Part shown: one piece after another, positions 18,001 to 26,000 of the stretch
How the letters are laid out: the number at the start of each line of letters is the position of its first letter
Position numbering within the stretch: position 1 is the stretch's first letter
From: Deltaproteobacteria bacterium
Lineage (GTDB): Bacteria > Myxococcota_A > UBA796 > UBA9615
Reading direction: 5' to 3'
NCBI GenBank assembly: GCA_002724675.1
Contig: PBPL01000227.1
Coordinates: 1-32,844 of the forward strand
DNA: 32,844 bases
Notes under the pieces: generated by a model
What the model saw: only the letters and a program-made list of their open reading frames with translations
What the model was told of the DNA's origin: nothing
Databases searched by the model: none
Translations under genes and position numbers: made by a program

Positions 18001-18657
18001 AACACAGCCCAGCTCATACAGATCAGTCCATGGCCCGTAGTCACGCCACCGGCACTCGAACTGCTCCGGCGCCATGTACGCCGGCGTACCCTCCAGTCGG
18101 TCTCGATCGGGATTGACAGTGTCCTGAGACAGACCAAAGCCAAGCCCGAAGTCGGACAGGACCGCACCCCGACGGCTGAGCAAGACATTGCTGGGCTTGA
18201 TGTCTCGGTGCAGAACACCCCGAGCATGAGAGTGGGCGAGCGCATCTAGCAGACCCAGAATCAAGCGGCGTAGGTTGGGCCAAGTCAGCCGACCGCAGCG
18301 ACTGCTCAACGTGCCCGCGTCGAGAAACTCCATGACGAGGTAGGGGTTGCCAACAGCCATGCCCTCCTCAGCCGCATCGGCCACCTCCGCAGGAATGGTT
18401 CCGTAATCAAACACGGTCACCACGTTGGGGTGGTCCAGCGTCGCTACAGCCTGAACCTCTCGGCGGAAGGCCTCGTGGAGCCGGGGAGACTCTCCCGCGT
18501 TCACATTCAGCACCTTGACGGCCACCGGCCTACTCGATGGGTCTCCAGCGGACTCACCCACAGGCGCGTAGACACCCTTCCAGACCTGACCGGATGCTCC
18601 TCGCCCCGCCAGTTCCTGAAGCCGAAATGGTCCAAGCTGAATTCCCGAGCTCCCCAT
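15079..18657 (-). CDS. Ser/Thr kinase-P-loop ATPase-TPR signalling protein 1
   Basis: 1192 residues from the ATG at 18657-18655, chosen because its distance to the kinase glycine loop matches the paralogue at 24890; an upstream ATG at 18753 would add 32 residues. Kinase domain: glycine loop GRGASG (18-23), Lys48, HRD with Asp152, DFG with Asp169, APE present. A conserved linker (GVGLGLYGLRTIPLVGR) leads to a STAND-type ATPase with GPSGTGKT (426-433) and Walker B LWLDD (Asp554-555). From about residue 850 the chain is helical with TPR-like repeats. No transmembrane segment is seen, so it is probably cytosolic. The architecture resembles the PknK-like kinases common in myxobacteria, in which ATP-driven oligomerisation may control the kinase. 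All kinase catalytic residues are intact. Its substrates are unknown. It is divergent from the transglutaminase-like gene. Confidence 0.93.
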   Translation of the reverse strand: MGSSGIQLGPFRLQELAGRGASGQVWKGVYAPVGESAGDPSSRPVAVKVLNVNAGESPRLHEAFRREVQAVATLDHPNVVTVFDYGTIPAEVADAAEEGMAVGNPYLVMEFLDAGTLSSRCGRLTWPNLRRLILGLLDALAHSHARGVLHRDIKPSNVLLSRRGAVLSDFGLGFGLSQDTVNPDRDRLEGTPAYMAPEQFECRWRDYGPWTDLYELGCVAYTLAAGAPPFGRRADVEQLMFSHLHQAPPMLAPTHPVPDGFNDWLDRLLSKRPASRFQRAADAAFALIALDETTPVEEPSIPGWLANSDATVEDMVPTDTLDSPAPIAIALSADGVTLSPHYGSGQRVSSSLGGGALPDSPVPPLPDDWRQALDHHQPEQLLGVGLGLYGLRTIPLVGRQAERDQLWQDLGRVKAQGRAVVTVLRGPSGTGKTRLAQWLCERGHEVGAVHVLRAMHSSVGGALDGMAAMLARHLGCTGLDRGEALERIRELLKGERDLPAGEAEALAELVAVPSEDDLTAEEASRFLRPEAWYVLVQRLLARLCHDRPAILWLDDVQWGLDAIGFTQHLLDQQDTRPVPVLVVMTCRDEALLRGGVHEHWLARLLEHPRAGAIPVEELDAGDRLTLVRELLGLSGEVAGQVEERTAGNPLFAVQLVGDWIQRGVLVPGRRGFNLRSGVELKLPDDLHDVWAVRVDEVLAGRSPEERLSLQLAAALGRLVRANEWEKACAACGVEAAWTLVDPMVARRLARWEGGESNWSLANSVLRESLERLARSDGTWRRVNLAIAAMLEGRADVDSLQRLGRHLLRGEAYERALEPLAAAARARQAMGEYVVVGQLLAEYERALELAVLEEDDPRRGEVLLLRCWHERKTADYDKAAEYSGSLHSLAQKHGWSRLHALCLLELANQAQDHFEAARANQLYREAHAALKEVGDTTNQAQCLLNLAMNYSYSGQLDNSRLCLEQALELFESLGNQIGQGYVLEMYGGLELSRGRAKEATELGRRALAFAENAGHGILQGRILLQLGDAVRLHGDSEEGELLYRRAEAMFRSQGSGLTTIAELYVGVALMEQGQVFQAQPLLERCLREVQEAGRPHFEELIHLALAACVASEGRWSLFANHLEIARRLKKQTGFVDFSIAFAARTAGDAARGEGELVLAKDAYEFCRDEFQALNWRHEVAAMVEKIEAIDDPS

Positions 18658-18775
18658 GGCCTCCGATCCTACTGGCACAGCAGCGAACATCGCCAACCCT
18701 GGGCCGCCGAACAGCCCCTTGGACGCAGCAGACATGCATAAAGAGGAGATCAAGCGGATTGATCGTGATGCTTTA

Positions 18776-18804
18776 TTGACAATTAAAATAACCGAGATTA
18801 ATGT
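18776..18804 (+). promoter_or_regulatory. Candidate sigma70-type promoter for 18893 gene
   Basis: In the AT-rich part of the divergent region, a consensus -35 TTGACA (18776-18781) is followed, after exactly 17 bases, by TAATGT (18799-18804), which keeps the key T-A----T of a -10 box. It points to the lipoprotein gene at 18893. The box and spacing are visible; activity is inferred. The rest of 18658-18892 shows no other feature I can support. Confidence 0.5.
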
Positions 18805-18892
18805 TCAGCCCCTTCGAGACCCTTTTCAACGGTTTCCCGTCTGTAGGCCCCGAACCAACCTTCGAGCCGTGAGACCCACAAGGAACATCACC

Positions 18893-21298
18893 ATGTTGTC
18901 CACCCGCGCTCTGCCTGGCCTTCTCCTCGCTACCTTCGCCCTAGCCGCTACGAGCGGTTGCCAGAACGCGCCCATCGAGGACAACTCCATTCGACCCAGT
19001 TGGTACGCCCAGCAGGAGTTCCACCTGGAGACTCGGTACAAGAAGGTGGCGGTGAAGACCGAACGCGGCGACGCCACCGTCCACACCGACGAAGACGACG
19101 CAGAGATCGACACCGGTGACCTCGCTGACCTGTGGTCCGAGGCCGTGTACTGGCGGTATCAAGTGATCCACCAGGGCTTCGTCCCCAGCGAGGATGAAGA
19201 CTTCTACGAGTACGCCTTCAAGGGGGGGAAGGAGAGCCCCATCACGGTGCTCAAGGCTTCCCTAGATCCCGTCCTCAACATCGGTGGTGAGCTGGGCATG
19301 GCCAACCCGAAGATCTACATGGTCATTCGGGAGGACCGCCTTCGGCTCGCCGGGCTCGTCTACTTCTACACCGTCGAAGGAGAGCGACTGTCCCACGCCA
19401 TCACCGTCGACGATGGCGACATGAATCGCGCGTACAACCTGCTCAGCCAGAGTAGCCTCGCGATTATTCCCCACTTCATCCCCCCGTTCCCCATCGCTCG
19501 AGACGCCAAGGACGTTGTCCTGGAGGATGGTCAGAGCGTCACGTTTACGAACGCCACAGAGACCGGAATTGACGTGGTCTACGAAAACACGCTGGATAGC
19601 ACGCTGATCGCAGACTGCTGGGAAGACGGACGGCCATGGTCTGTGCTCTCCTCGACGCCCAACATGGAGTCTCGGCTCCTAGAGGTGGGAGAAGCCAACG
19701 AGCTGTCAGGCCCCATGGGTCGTAACTTCAGCGAAGAAGAAGACCTCGAAGACTTCGACTTCATTCAGCGCCTCAAGGAGGCTGTCAATCTGAACGACAC
19801 GCTGTACCTGGATGGTCTGGTAGGGAATCACAGCTTCGAGGTCCACGCCGACTATCGCCCCTGGGCAGGGTCCTGGTGGCCACAGTCCAAGGGGGCGCTC
19901 GTGTTCGGCTACCACGAGGACGAGACCGACAGCCTCTCAGAGCAAAACAAGGCCGCGTTCGAAGAACCCGCCACGATCGTGCAGAACCTGGGAGACGAGC
20001 TCCGCACGATGCAAAAGAATGGTGACCGTGACTCCGACGAATGGGACACAAAGCTCGAGGAGTACCAAGACGCTCAGAAGCAACTCAAGGGCGAGCTCAG
20101 CGACTTCTTCTCGGGCATTCGGGCCGGGATCGATGGAGGCCAGATCACGCTAAGTGAGGGCCGACTGGTCGCCGACGACAACTGGAATGGCGCCGCCGAA
20201 GACGCCGACGAGACCGCCTACCCGGCATTCGATCTGGACATCAATACCCTGTCTCCCATGGAGAAGTTTGCCCTGCTGCAGCACTACAACGGCCAAGGGC
20301 AGGGCCAAAACCCATGGGACATCATGTCGTGGGAGATGCTCAACCACTGGAGCCCGGCTGGCTCGAGCTGGTGGGGCCACTGCAACGGGTGGTCGGCAGC
20401 CGCTATTCTCACCTCTGAGCCCCGTGAGTCCGTAGTCGTCGACTTTGGCAACAACGGCGAGCACAGTATCGAGCTCACCACCGCAGACCAAAAGGGTCTG
20501 CTGAGCGAGTCTTTCTACAGCCAACTCAGCAACTTCTACGGTGCCCGATTCAACGACGACGAAGGCGACGACATCGCTGACCTGAGTCCGCGAGCAGTAC
20601 TGCAGTTGTTGGGCACCTACATTGGCCAACGGGGCGTGCCGTTGGTGTTCGACACGTCCGCAGATGCAGAGGTCTGGAACTTCCCAGCCTGGGCCTACGA
20701 TATCGACCTCACCGAGACGACTGGCTCGGAGACGGACGCCGAGACCCCGGGAGACGACTCCGCGAGCGACGACACGACCGATCTGGTCAACATCAACACT
20801 GCAGGCCCGCAAGAGCTGACCATCCTCGACGGGATCGATCGGTCGAAGGCGGACAAGATTGTCAGCTATCGCGAAATGAACGGGCCGTTTCAGCTCATCG
20901 AAGACATCATGGACGTGCCCGACATTGACTGGGACGGCGGCTGGTTCCGTACCGCGCTGTTCGAGAAGATCCGTGACTTCATCACCGTGGAGATTGCAGA
21001 CACCACCCGCACCTTCGAGGGTGAAGTGAAGGTGCGCTTCGCCACCGACAGCGTGGACTACGAGCACGTGGATGCGGACATCACCGCACCCGAAGGCTTC
21101 ACCAAGACCTGGGCGTTCACACTGGAAGCCAGCCAGGACGGTCGCCTGCTCTCGGGCGTATGGCACGACGAAGAGGGGGGCCACCCCGACTTCGCATGGG
21201 TGCCCTATGCGAACACGGACTACTCAGGTCGCTCGGAGAACCCTCACCTGGGCTACGCCGACCTGAACAGCTACCTTCCCGGCCTCGCCCGAGAGTGA
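18893..21298 (+). CDS. GP42/Pep-13-type transglutaminase-like lipoprotein with HhH segment
   Basis: 801 residues from ATG 18893 (AGGA at 18881-18884); the frame opens further upstream at 18656, inside the kinase start region. Lipobox TSGC gives Cys23. Residues about 24-440 are an unrecognised beta-rich and then helical region. Then come features that I recall from the transglutaminase-elicitor family of Phytophthora GP42 and bacterial relatives: LSPMEKFALL (about 450), WWGHCNGWSAAA with presumed nucleophile Cys497, and EVWNFP with Trp595 and Pro598 matching the Pep-13 core (VWNQP). After an Asp/Thr linker there is a ComEA-like helix-hairpin-helix segment (about 631-690, VNINTAGPQELTILDGI). 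The family-like ending follows (TLEASQDGRLLSGVW, HPDFAWVP). A protein-crosslinking or protease role outside the cytoplasm is inferred. The usual His appears to be Leu570, so activity is uncertain. Confidence 0.8.
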   Translation: MLSTRALPGLLLATFALAATSGCQNAPIEDNSIRPSWYAQQEFHLETRYKKVAVKTERGDATVHTDEDDAEIDTGDLADLWSEAVYWRYQVIHQGFVPSEDEDFYEYAFKGGKESPITVLKASLDPVLNIGGELGMANPKIYMVIREDRLRLAGLVYFYTVEGERLSHAITVDDGDMNRAYNLLSQSSLAIIPHFIPPFPIARDAKDVVLEDGQSVTFTNATETGIDVVYENTLDSTLIADCWEDGRPWSVLSSTPNMESRLLEVGEANELSGPMGRNFSEEEDLEDFDFIQRLKEAVNLNDTLYLDGLVGNHSFEVHADYRPWAGSWWPQSKGALVFGYHEDETDSLSEQNKAAFEEPATIVQNLGDELRTMQKNGDRDSDEWDTKLEEYQDAQKQLKGELSDFFSGIRAGIDGGQITLSEGRLVADDNWNGAAEDADETAYPAFDLDINTLSPMEKFALLQHYNGQGQGQNPWDIMSWEMLNHWSPAGSSWWGHCNGWSAAAILTSEPRESVVVDFGNNGEHSIELTTADQKGLLSESFYSQLSNFYGARFNDDEGDDIADLSPRAVLQLLGTYIGQRGVPLVFDTSADAEVWNFPAWAYDIDLTETTGSETDAETPGDDSASDDTTDLVNINTAGPQELTILDGIDRSKADKIVSYREMNGPFQLIEDIMDVPDIDWDGGWFRTALFEKIRDFITVEIADTTRTFEGEVKVRFATDSVDYEHVDADITAPEGFTKTWAFTLEASQDGRLLSGVWHDEEGGHPDFAWVPYANTDYSGRSENPHLGYADLNSYLPGLARE

Positions 21299-21320
21299 TG
21301 GGAGAGAGAGGCCAGGACAC

Positions 21321-24300
21321 TCACCCGTCAGCATCAGGGAGAGCCGCGAGCCGTCGAGCCAAGTCGGCGGCTTCGGCTTCCCGCCCCATGGTCTGCCACT
21401 GGCTGCTGGCCAGTTCATAGGCCGCGCGGGCCCGCTGTAGCTCGTTGACTTCAAGAGCCAACTCTCCACCTAAGGTCGCCATCTGGGCAATATCGGGTTC
21501 CACCATGCTGGCGTCTTGGAGGATCTGGATTGCGCGGCTCAGGTGCAGGTCCCAGCTGTCCCACGACCCAGCTGCAGCGAAGCACGGAAGCATGGCGACC
21601 AGCACCAGTCCGGCGTGCGCGCTGCGCTTCTTCGATTCGAAGGATCGCAACATAGACTCCAGGTGGGGAAGCGCCTCATCGTAGCGTCTCTGGTGCACGA
21701 GAATGAGCGCCAGGTTGCAGCCCGCAATATCGGCATCTGGGCTGCCCACCGCGCTATAGAGATCCAGAGCACGGCGATAGGCGCCCTCGGCCCCTTGAAA
21801 GTTGCCCAGGTTGCGCTGGACCTCTCCTGTCATGTTGTGCGCATGGGCCAGGCTGACCCGAAATCCGAAGTGCCGGCAGAGCTTCACCGCTTGAGCCGCT
21901 CGAGACTCCGCCTCCTTCAGCCGTCCGCTCAACAGCGCCGTCCGAATCAAGCCAATGAGTGCCGTCGTCCGACCGTAGGGGTTGTGTGCGCGCTCATACT
22001 CCGCCAAGACCTTCTTGTAGAGCATTTCCGATTCCTGCCCCTCACCCAGGAAGACGAGCACCATGGCCAGTGCGCGCTGACAACGGGTCTGGGACTCCAA
22101 GTCGCCATGCTCCTGGTAGAGCACCAGCGCATCCTGAAACAGTTCTCGCGACTTGATGAGTTCTCCACGAGTGGAGGCCAACGCACCCTGGTGCGCCATA
22201 GCATCCGCTACGAGCACGTGAAGACCGAGTTCTGTCGCGTGATCGCGGGCGCGGCTGGCGAGCTCGAGCGCCAGGTCGAACGCACCTTGCTCGCGAGCCA
22301 ACTCGGTCCGAGCGAGATCCCCCTCAATCCGAGCACCATCCAAGCTCGGCAGCTCCAGCCGGTCCATGGCTTCACATCGCTGCTCCAGTGCGATCTGGGC
22401 CTGGCGGAGTTCTCCCTGATGGACAAGACCTAAGCCAGCTTCCAACAGCGGGCCAAGGGCAGCCCGGTCATCTCCGGCCGCGAGGAGATGGCGGGCCTGC
22501 CGTCTCACCACATCCGCACCCGGGCGCGATCTGAGCATTGCTGCACAGGTGCGATGGAAGCCAGCAGCCCGCCCCTGGTCCCATGCGCGTCGTTTGAGAG
22601 CCTCCCGAAACATCTCGTGGACAAAAGACCAACCGAACACCGCGCCCGCCTCCCAGCTGACCTCGGCCAGGCCCCGGGTGACCAGTGCGTCGACCAAGTC
22701 CGATGGGACCTCCAGCCCCTCCGCATCGCAGGCCTGAGCCCACTCGGAATACGCCACATCACGCCCCAACACAGCCGCCAACTCCAGCGAGGCTTCCACG
22801 GACGGGGAGCGACCCTCCAGGAGCCGCTCGATGGGTTCGTCCCACACCTGCTGGAGGTCGTCGGGGAGCTGCACTGCCGAACCAGGACGAAGACCAAAAC
22901 CCTCCTCTTTCGGCAGGAGAATTCCACGCTGAACCCAGTCGGCTACGAGCTGCACAGCAAAGAGCGGATTCCCTGCCGTTCGCTCCTCGATCCTATTGGC
23001 CAGTTCCCCCTCCATCCCCAGCAGATGCTGAACAAGCTGGGGGCGATCTTCTGGACTCAGCGGCCCAACAACCACCTCGGTCACGGTGGGGAAGGCCAGC
23101 AACTCTCCGAGCAACTCCACCGCCGCGTGCTGGTCTGGGAGGACCTCATCCCGCACGGTCACAACAATCAGAACCTGACGTGGAGAGTCCCTCTCACGCC
23201 CCAACAGGTGCTTGCAGAGGAAGAGAGCATCCAGGCCCCACTGCACATCGTCGAGCCACAACACAACGGGACGCCGAGCAGCCAAGCGCCCAATGAACCG
23301 CTCGACGAGTAGGTTCCGGCCCATAGGACTGCCCACCAGCCCACTGGAGCCCCTACCAACCAACACGTTCCCGTGGGCCGAGCAGATCAACTCGGTCAAG
23401 GCTCCGGCCTCGCCCTCCGGGCTAACCCCGACCCATCCCTCGAGCCAAGACGCGACCCGACTCGCCACAGCGTCAGCCGACAGCCCCGTGCAGCGCAAGT
23501 GCCGATCCAACATCGGCCCGACACCATCTCGAGACCCTGGAAGTGGGCTGTGGTAGGCCCGCAGTACAGTGGCTCCGCCGAGCTCATGCGACCTCTCGCA
23601 CAGCCACTCTGCGAGCCTGCTCTTGCCCACACCTGCCGGTCCGCGGAGAACCACCATCCGCGGTGTCGCAGTGTCGCGGACAACGTGCAGGTTCTCCCAC
23701 AGCGCGTCACGCTCGTTCTCTCGGTCCACCATGGGAATGGTGCGCAAGCCGTAGACACCGAGCCCCACACCGCTCATGCGAGGCGATGGGTAGCTGGGCT
23801 CCGGCTGATGCCAATCCATGGGGAGGGGCGGAACGAGCACCGGAGACATGGACGAATCCGAGGTACTCGTACGACTGGCGTGCCGAAAAATCTGCATTAG
23901 CTCGGGGTCGAGCTCATGAGGAAGACTCAAGCTCATGGGGCCCTCCATGTGCAGCGTCGGCGCCTCGTCTTCTGTCAGCGGTGAGGCGGAACCGGAGACG
24001 GAGATAGAGAGGGAACCAGCACCTTCGAGAGCAGCCAGTGCGAGGGCAGCGTCGGCGGCCCACTGGAATCGATCCGATGGATGCTTGGCCATCAACCGCC
24101 GGAGCCAGGGCTCAAAGCCGCTGGGGACCTCCATCTGCGCTTCCAGAGGCGGGAGGTCCTGGTAGAGATGTCCGAACATGGAGCGCTCGAACTCCACACG
24201 CCGACCAAAGGGTGGAGAACCCGAGGCCAACGTGTAGGCCAGGCAACCGAGCGCATACAGGTCAGTCCAGGGTCCGTAGTCCCGCCAGCGACACTCAAAC

Positions 24301-24890
24301 TGCTCCGGCGACATGTAAGCCGGCGTGCCCTCCAGGAGCCCCAACTCTGGCTCGTTCTCATCGGTGACCAGCGCCTGGCCGAGCCCAAAATCCGAGAGAA
24401 TGACCCCGCGATCGCCAATGAGGACGTTGCCAGGCTTGATGTCGCGATGCAGAACGCCCCGAGCATGGGAGTGAGCGAGCGCGTCGAGCAAGCCCAACAG
24501 CGAGCTTCGCAGACTGGGCCATCGCAGCGCTCCCACGTAATGATGCAGGGTCCCGCCGCCCAGGAACTCCATGACCAGATAGGGGCTGTCCGCCACCAGC
24601 TCCCCCCCCGAAGCCTTCTCCGCCTCCCGAGGCACAGAGCCATAATCGAAGACCCGAACAATGCGTGGATGATCCAGCGCCGCGACGGCCTGCACCTCCC
24701 GACGAAAGACCGCCTTGAGAGCTTCGTCTCGCGCAGCCTCCACATCAACGATCTTCACGGCCACCGGCAGGGACAGGTCTGCGGTGGGTCGGTGAGCGCC
24801 TCGCCATACTTGGCCGGTCGAACCACTGCCCACCGGCTCCAACAGGTCGAAGACACCTAGCGCGATCGGTGAATTGGTCACGAGGCTCAT
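21321..24890 (-). CDS. Ser/Thr kinase-P-loop ATPase-TPR signalling protein 2
   Basis: 1189 residues from the ATG at 24890-24888; a longer frame to 25013 adds 41 residues without homology to the paralogue. Kinase landmarks are the glycine loop GSGSTG (21-26), Lys46, HRD Asp150, DFG Asp167 and a SPE motif. It shares with protein 1 the unusual activation-segment end EQFECRWRDYGPWTDLY and the linker GVGLGVYGLRTIPMVDR. The ATPase has GPAGVGKS (417-424, Lys423) and LWLDD (Asp547-548). TPR-like helices fill about 820-1189. No signal peptide or membrane segment is visible, so it is cytosolic. It converges with the transglutaminase-like lipoprotein gene (22-base gap) and diverges from the PqqB-like gene. 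Order and motifs show it is a duplicate of protein 1. Ligand and targets are unknown. Confidence 0.93.
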   Translation of the reverse strand: MSLVTNSPIALGVFDLLEPVGSGSTGQVWRGAHRPTADLSLPVAVKIVDVEAARDEALKAVFRREVQAVAALDHPRIVRVFDYGSVPREAEKASGGELVADSPYLVMEFLGGGTLHHYVGALRWPSLRSSLLGLLDALAHSHARGVLHRDIKPGNVLIGDRGVILSDFGLGQALVTDENEPELGLLEGTPAYMSPEQFECRWRDYGPWTDLYALGCLAYTLASGSPPFGRRVEFERSMFGHLYQDLPPLEAQMEVPSGFEPWLRRLMAKHPSDRFQWAADAALALAALEGAGSLSISVSGSASPLTEDEAPTLHMEGPMSLSLPHELDPELMQIFRHASRTSTSDSSMSPVLVPPLPMDWHQPEPSYPSPRMSGVGLGVYGLRTIPMVDRENERDALWENLHVVRDTATPRMVVLRGPAGVGKSRLAEWLCERSHELGGATVLRAYHSPLPGSRDGVGPMLDRHLRCTGLSADAVASRVASWLEGWVGVSPEGEAGALTELICSAHGNVLVGRGSSGLVGSPMGRNLLVERFIGRLAARRPVVLWLDDVQWGLDALFLCKHLLGRERDSPRQVLIVVTVRDEVLPDQHAAVELLGELLAFPTVTEVVVGPLSPEDRPQLVQHLLGMEGELANRIEERTAGNPLFAVQLVADWVQRGILLPKEEGFGLRPGSAVQLPDDLQQVWDEPIERLLEGRSPSVEASLELAAVLGRDVAYSEWAQACDAEGLEVPSDLVDALVTRGLAEVSWEAGAVFGWSFVHEMFREALKRRAWDQGRAAGFHRTCAAMLRSRPGADVVRRQARHLLAAGDDRAALGPLLEAGLGLVHQGELRQAQIALEQRCEAMDRLELPSLDGARIEGDLARTELAREQGAFDLALELASRARDHATELGLHVLVADAMAHQGALASTRGELIKSRELFQDALVLYQEHGDLESQTRCQRALAMVLVFLGEGQESEMLYKKVLAEYERAHNPYGRTTALIGLIRTALLSGRLKEAESRAAQAVKLCRHFGFRVSLAHAHNMTGEVQRNLGNFQGAEGAYRRALDLYSAVGSPDADIAGCNLALILVHQRRYDEALPHLESMLRSFESKKRSAHAGLVLVAMLPCFAAAGSWDSWDLHLSRAIQILQDASMVEPDIAQMATLGGELALEVNELQRARAAYELASSQWQTMGREAEAADLARRLAALPDADG

Positions 24891-24992
24891 CCTATCGTCA
24901 GATTCACTGCGAGCTAAAACCCACGAACCAAAGGGAGCAAGTTGGATCTGGCGAAACGACGCCGGAGCTTCCGGCCGCGATACACTCAAGCC

Positions 24993-25928
24993 ATGCAGAC
25001 AATCCGAATGCACCCGGTGGACCTAACGTCCACACCCACCACGAGCTCGACTTCCGAGGATGGCTCCGCACCCTTTGTGCTAGTCCTCGGCACCACTCAA
25101 GATGGCGGGCATCCTCAGATCGGCTGCAAGCTGGAGTGCTGCCACGGGCATGGCCAGCAGGATCGCCAGCTCATCGCATCCCTGGCAATCGTAGATCCCC
25201 GCTCGGGCGAGCGATGGTTGGTGGACGCCAGCCCCGACCTGCCCGAGCAACTACGAGACTTAGAGGACTGCTGCCCAAGGTCCCAAGAGCAGGCAACGCT
25301 CGATGGGATCTTCCTGACCCACGCTCACATCGGCCACTACACCGGGCTCATGTACCTAGGTCGCGAAGCCCTCGGCAGCCGTGGCACCCCAGTGTGGGCC
25401 ATGCCGGACATGCGTCGTTTTCTGCGAGAGAACGGTCCCTGGTCGCAGCTCGTGGACCTCCAGAACATCCACCTGATGGCGCTCGACGACGGAGAGGTCG
25501 TCCAGCTGAACGACCGACTGAGCCTGCAGCCGTTCCTTGTGCCGCACAGGGCTGAGTTCTCCGAGACGGTGGGCTTCTTAATCCGGGGCCCGGCGCGCGC
25601 TGTCGCCTGGCTCCCGGACATCGACCAGTGGGGGCGGTGGAGTCGTCCAGTGGAAGAGTTGGTCCAGGAGGTCGACCTCGCTCTGCTCGACGGCACCTTC
25701 TACCGTAGAGACGAGCTCGAGCGGGACATGAACGAGGTCCCCCATCCGCTGATCGTGGAGTCGATGGATCGACTCGCTGCCCTACCCGATCAGGTGAGGG
25801 CCGGGGTTCGCTTCATCCACTTCAACCACACCAACCCTGCCCTGCGGGAAGACAGCGAAGCGACGCAAGCCATCCGAGCTCGTGGATTCGGCCTGGCTCG
25901 ACGAGGAGATCGATTCAGCCTGTGCTGA
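24993..25928 (+). CDS. PqqB-like metallo-beta-lactamase-fold hydrolase
   Basis: 311 residues from ATG 24993. A TTG at 24942 has a better ribosome site (GGGAG, 24933-24937) and would add 17 Arg-rich residues, so the start is unsettled. The protein carries VLGTTQDGGHPQIGC with a Cys cluster (Cys45, Cys49, Cys50), VDASPDLPEQL, the metal site THAHIGHYTGL (His110, His112, His115), LLDGTFY, EVPHPLIVESM and FIHFNHTNP. All belong to the PqqB-like branch of the MBL fold. PqqB acts in PQQ cofactor synthesis, but no pqqA, C, D or E is nearby, so this member probably has another substrate. The Cys cluster resembles the structural zinc site of PqqB. No signal peptide is evident. It is divergent from kinase 2 and convergent with the oxidoreductase. 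Confidence 0.88.
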   Translation: MQTIRMHPVDLTSTPTTSSTSEDGSAPFVLVLGTTQDGGHPQIGCKLECCHGHGQQDRQLIASLAIVDPRSGERWLVDASPDLPEQLRDLEDCCPRSQEQATLDGIFLTHAHIGHYTGLMYLGREALGSRGTPVWAMPDMRRFLRENGPWSQLVDLQNIHLMALDDGEVVQLNDRLSLQPFLVPHRAEFSETVGFLIRGPARAVAWLPDIDQWGRWSRPVEELVQEVDLALLDGTFYRRDELERDMNEVPHPLIVESMDRLAALPDQVRAGVRFIHFNHTNPALREDSEATQAIRARGFGLARRGDRFSLC

Positions 25929-26000
25929 ACCCAGACCCAAGCATAGGAACGGCTGCGGGGCCTTTCATGCCGAGCACCCCATGTCCTGAAGGAGCACGGC

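Noticed and set aside
16837-18249. A 470-codon open frame opposite kinase 1
   Set aside because: It is antisense to conserved kinase and ATPase motifs, and its translation shows no recognisable domain.
18656-18892. N-terminal extension of the transglutaminase-like protein upstream of ATG 18893
   Set aside because: It would bury the lipoprotein signal 79 residues inside the protein and run across the promoter-like TTGACA region.
25929-26000. Terminator between the convergent PqqB-like and oxidoreductase genes
   Set aside because: No stable stem-loop with a T run could be found in these 72 bases by eye.
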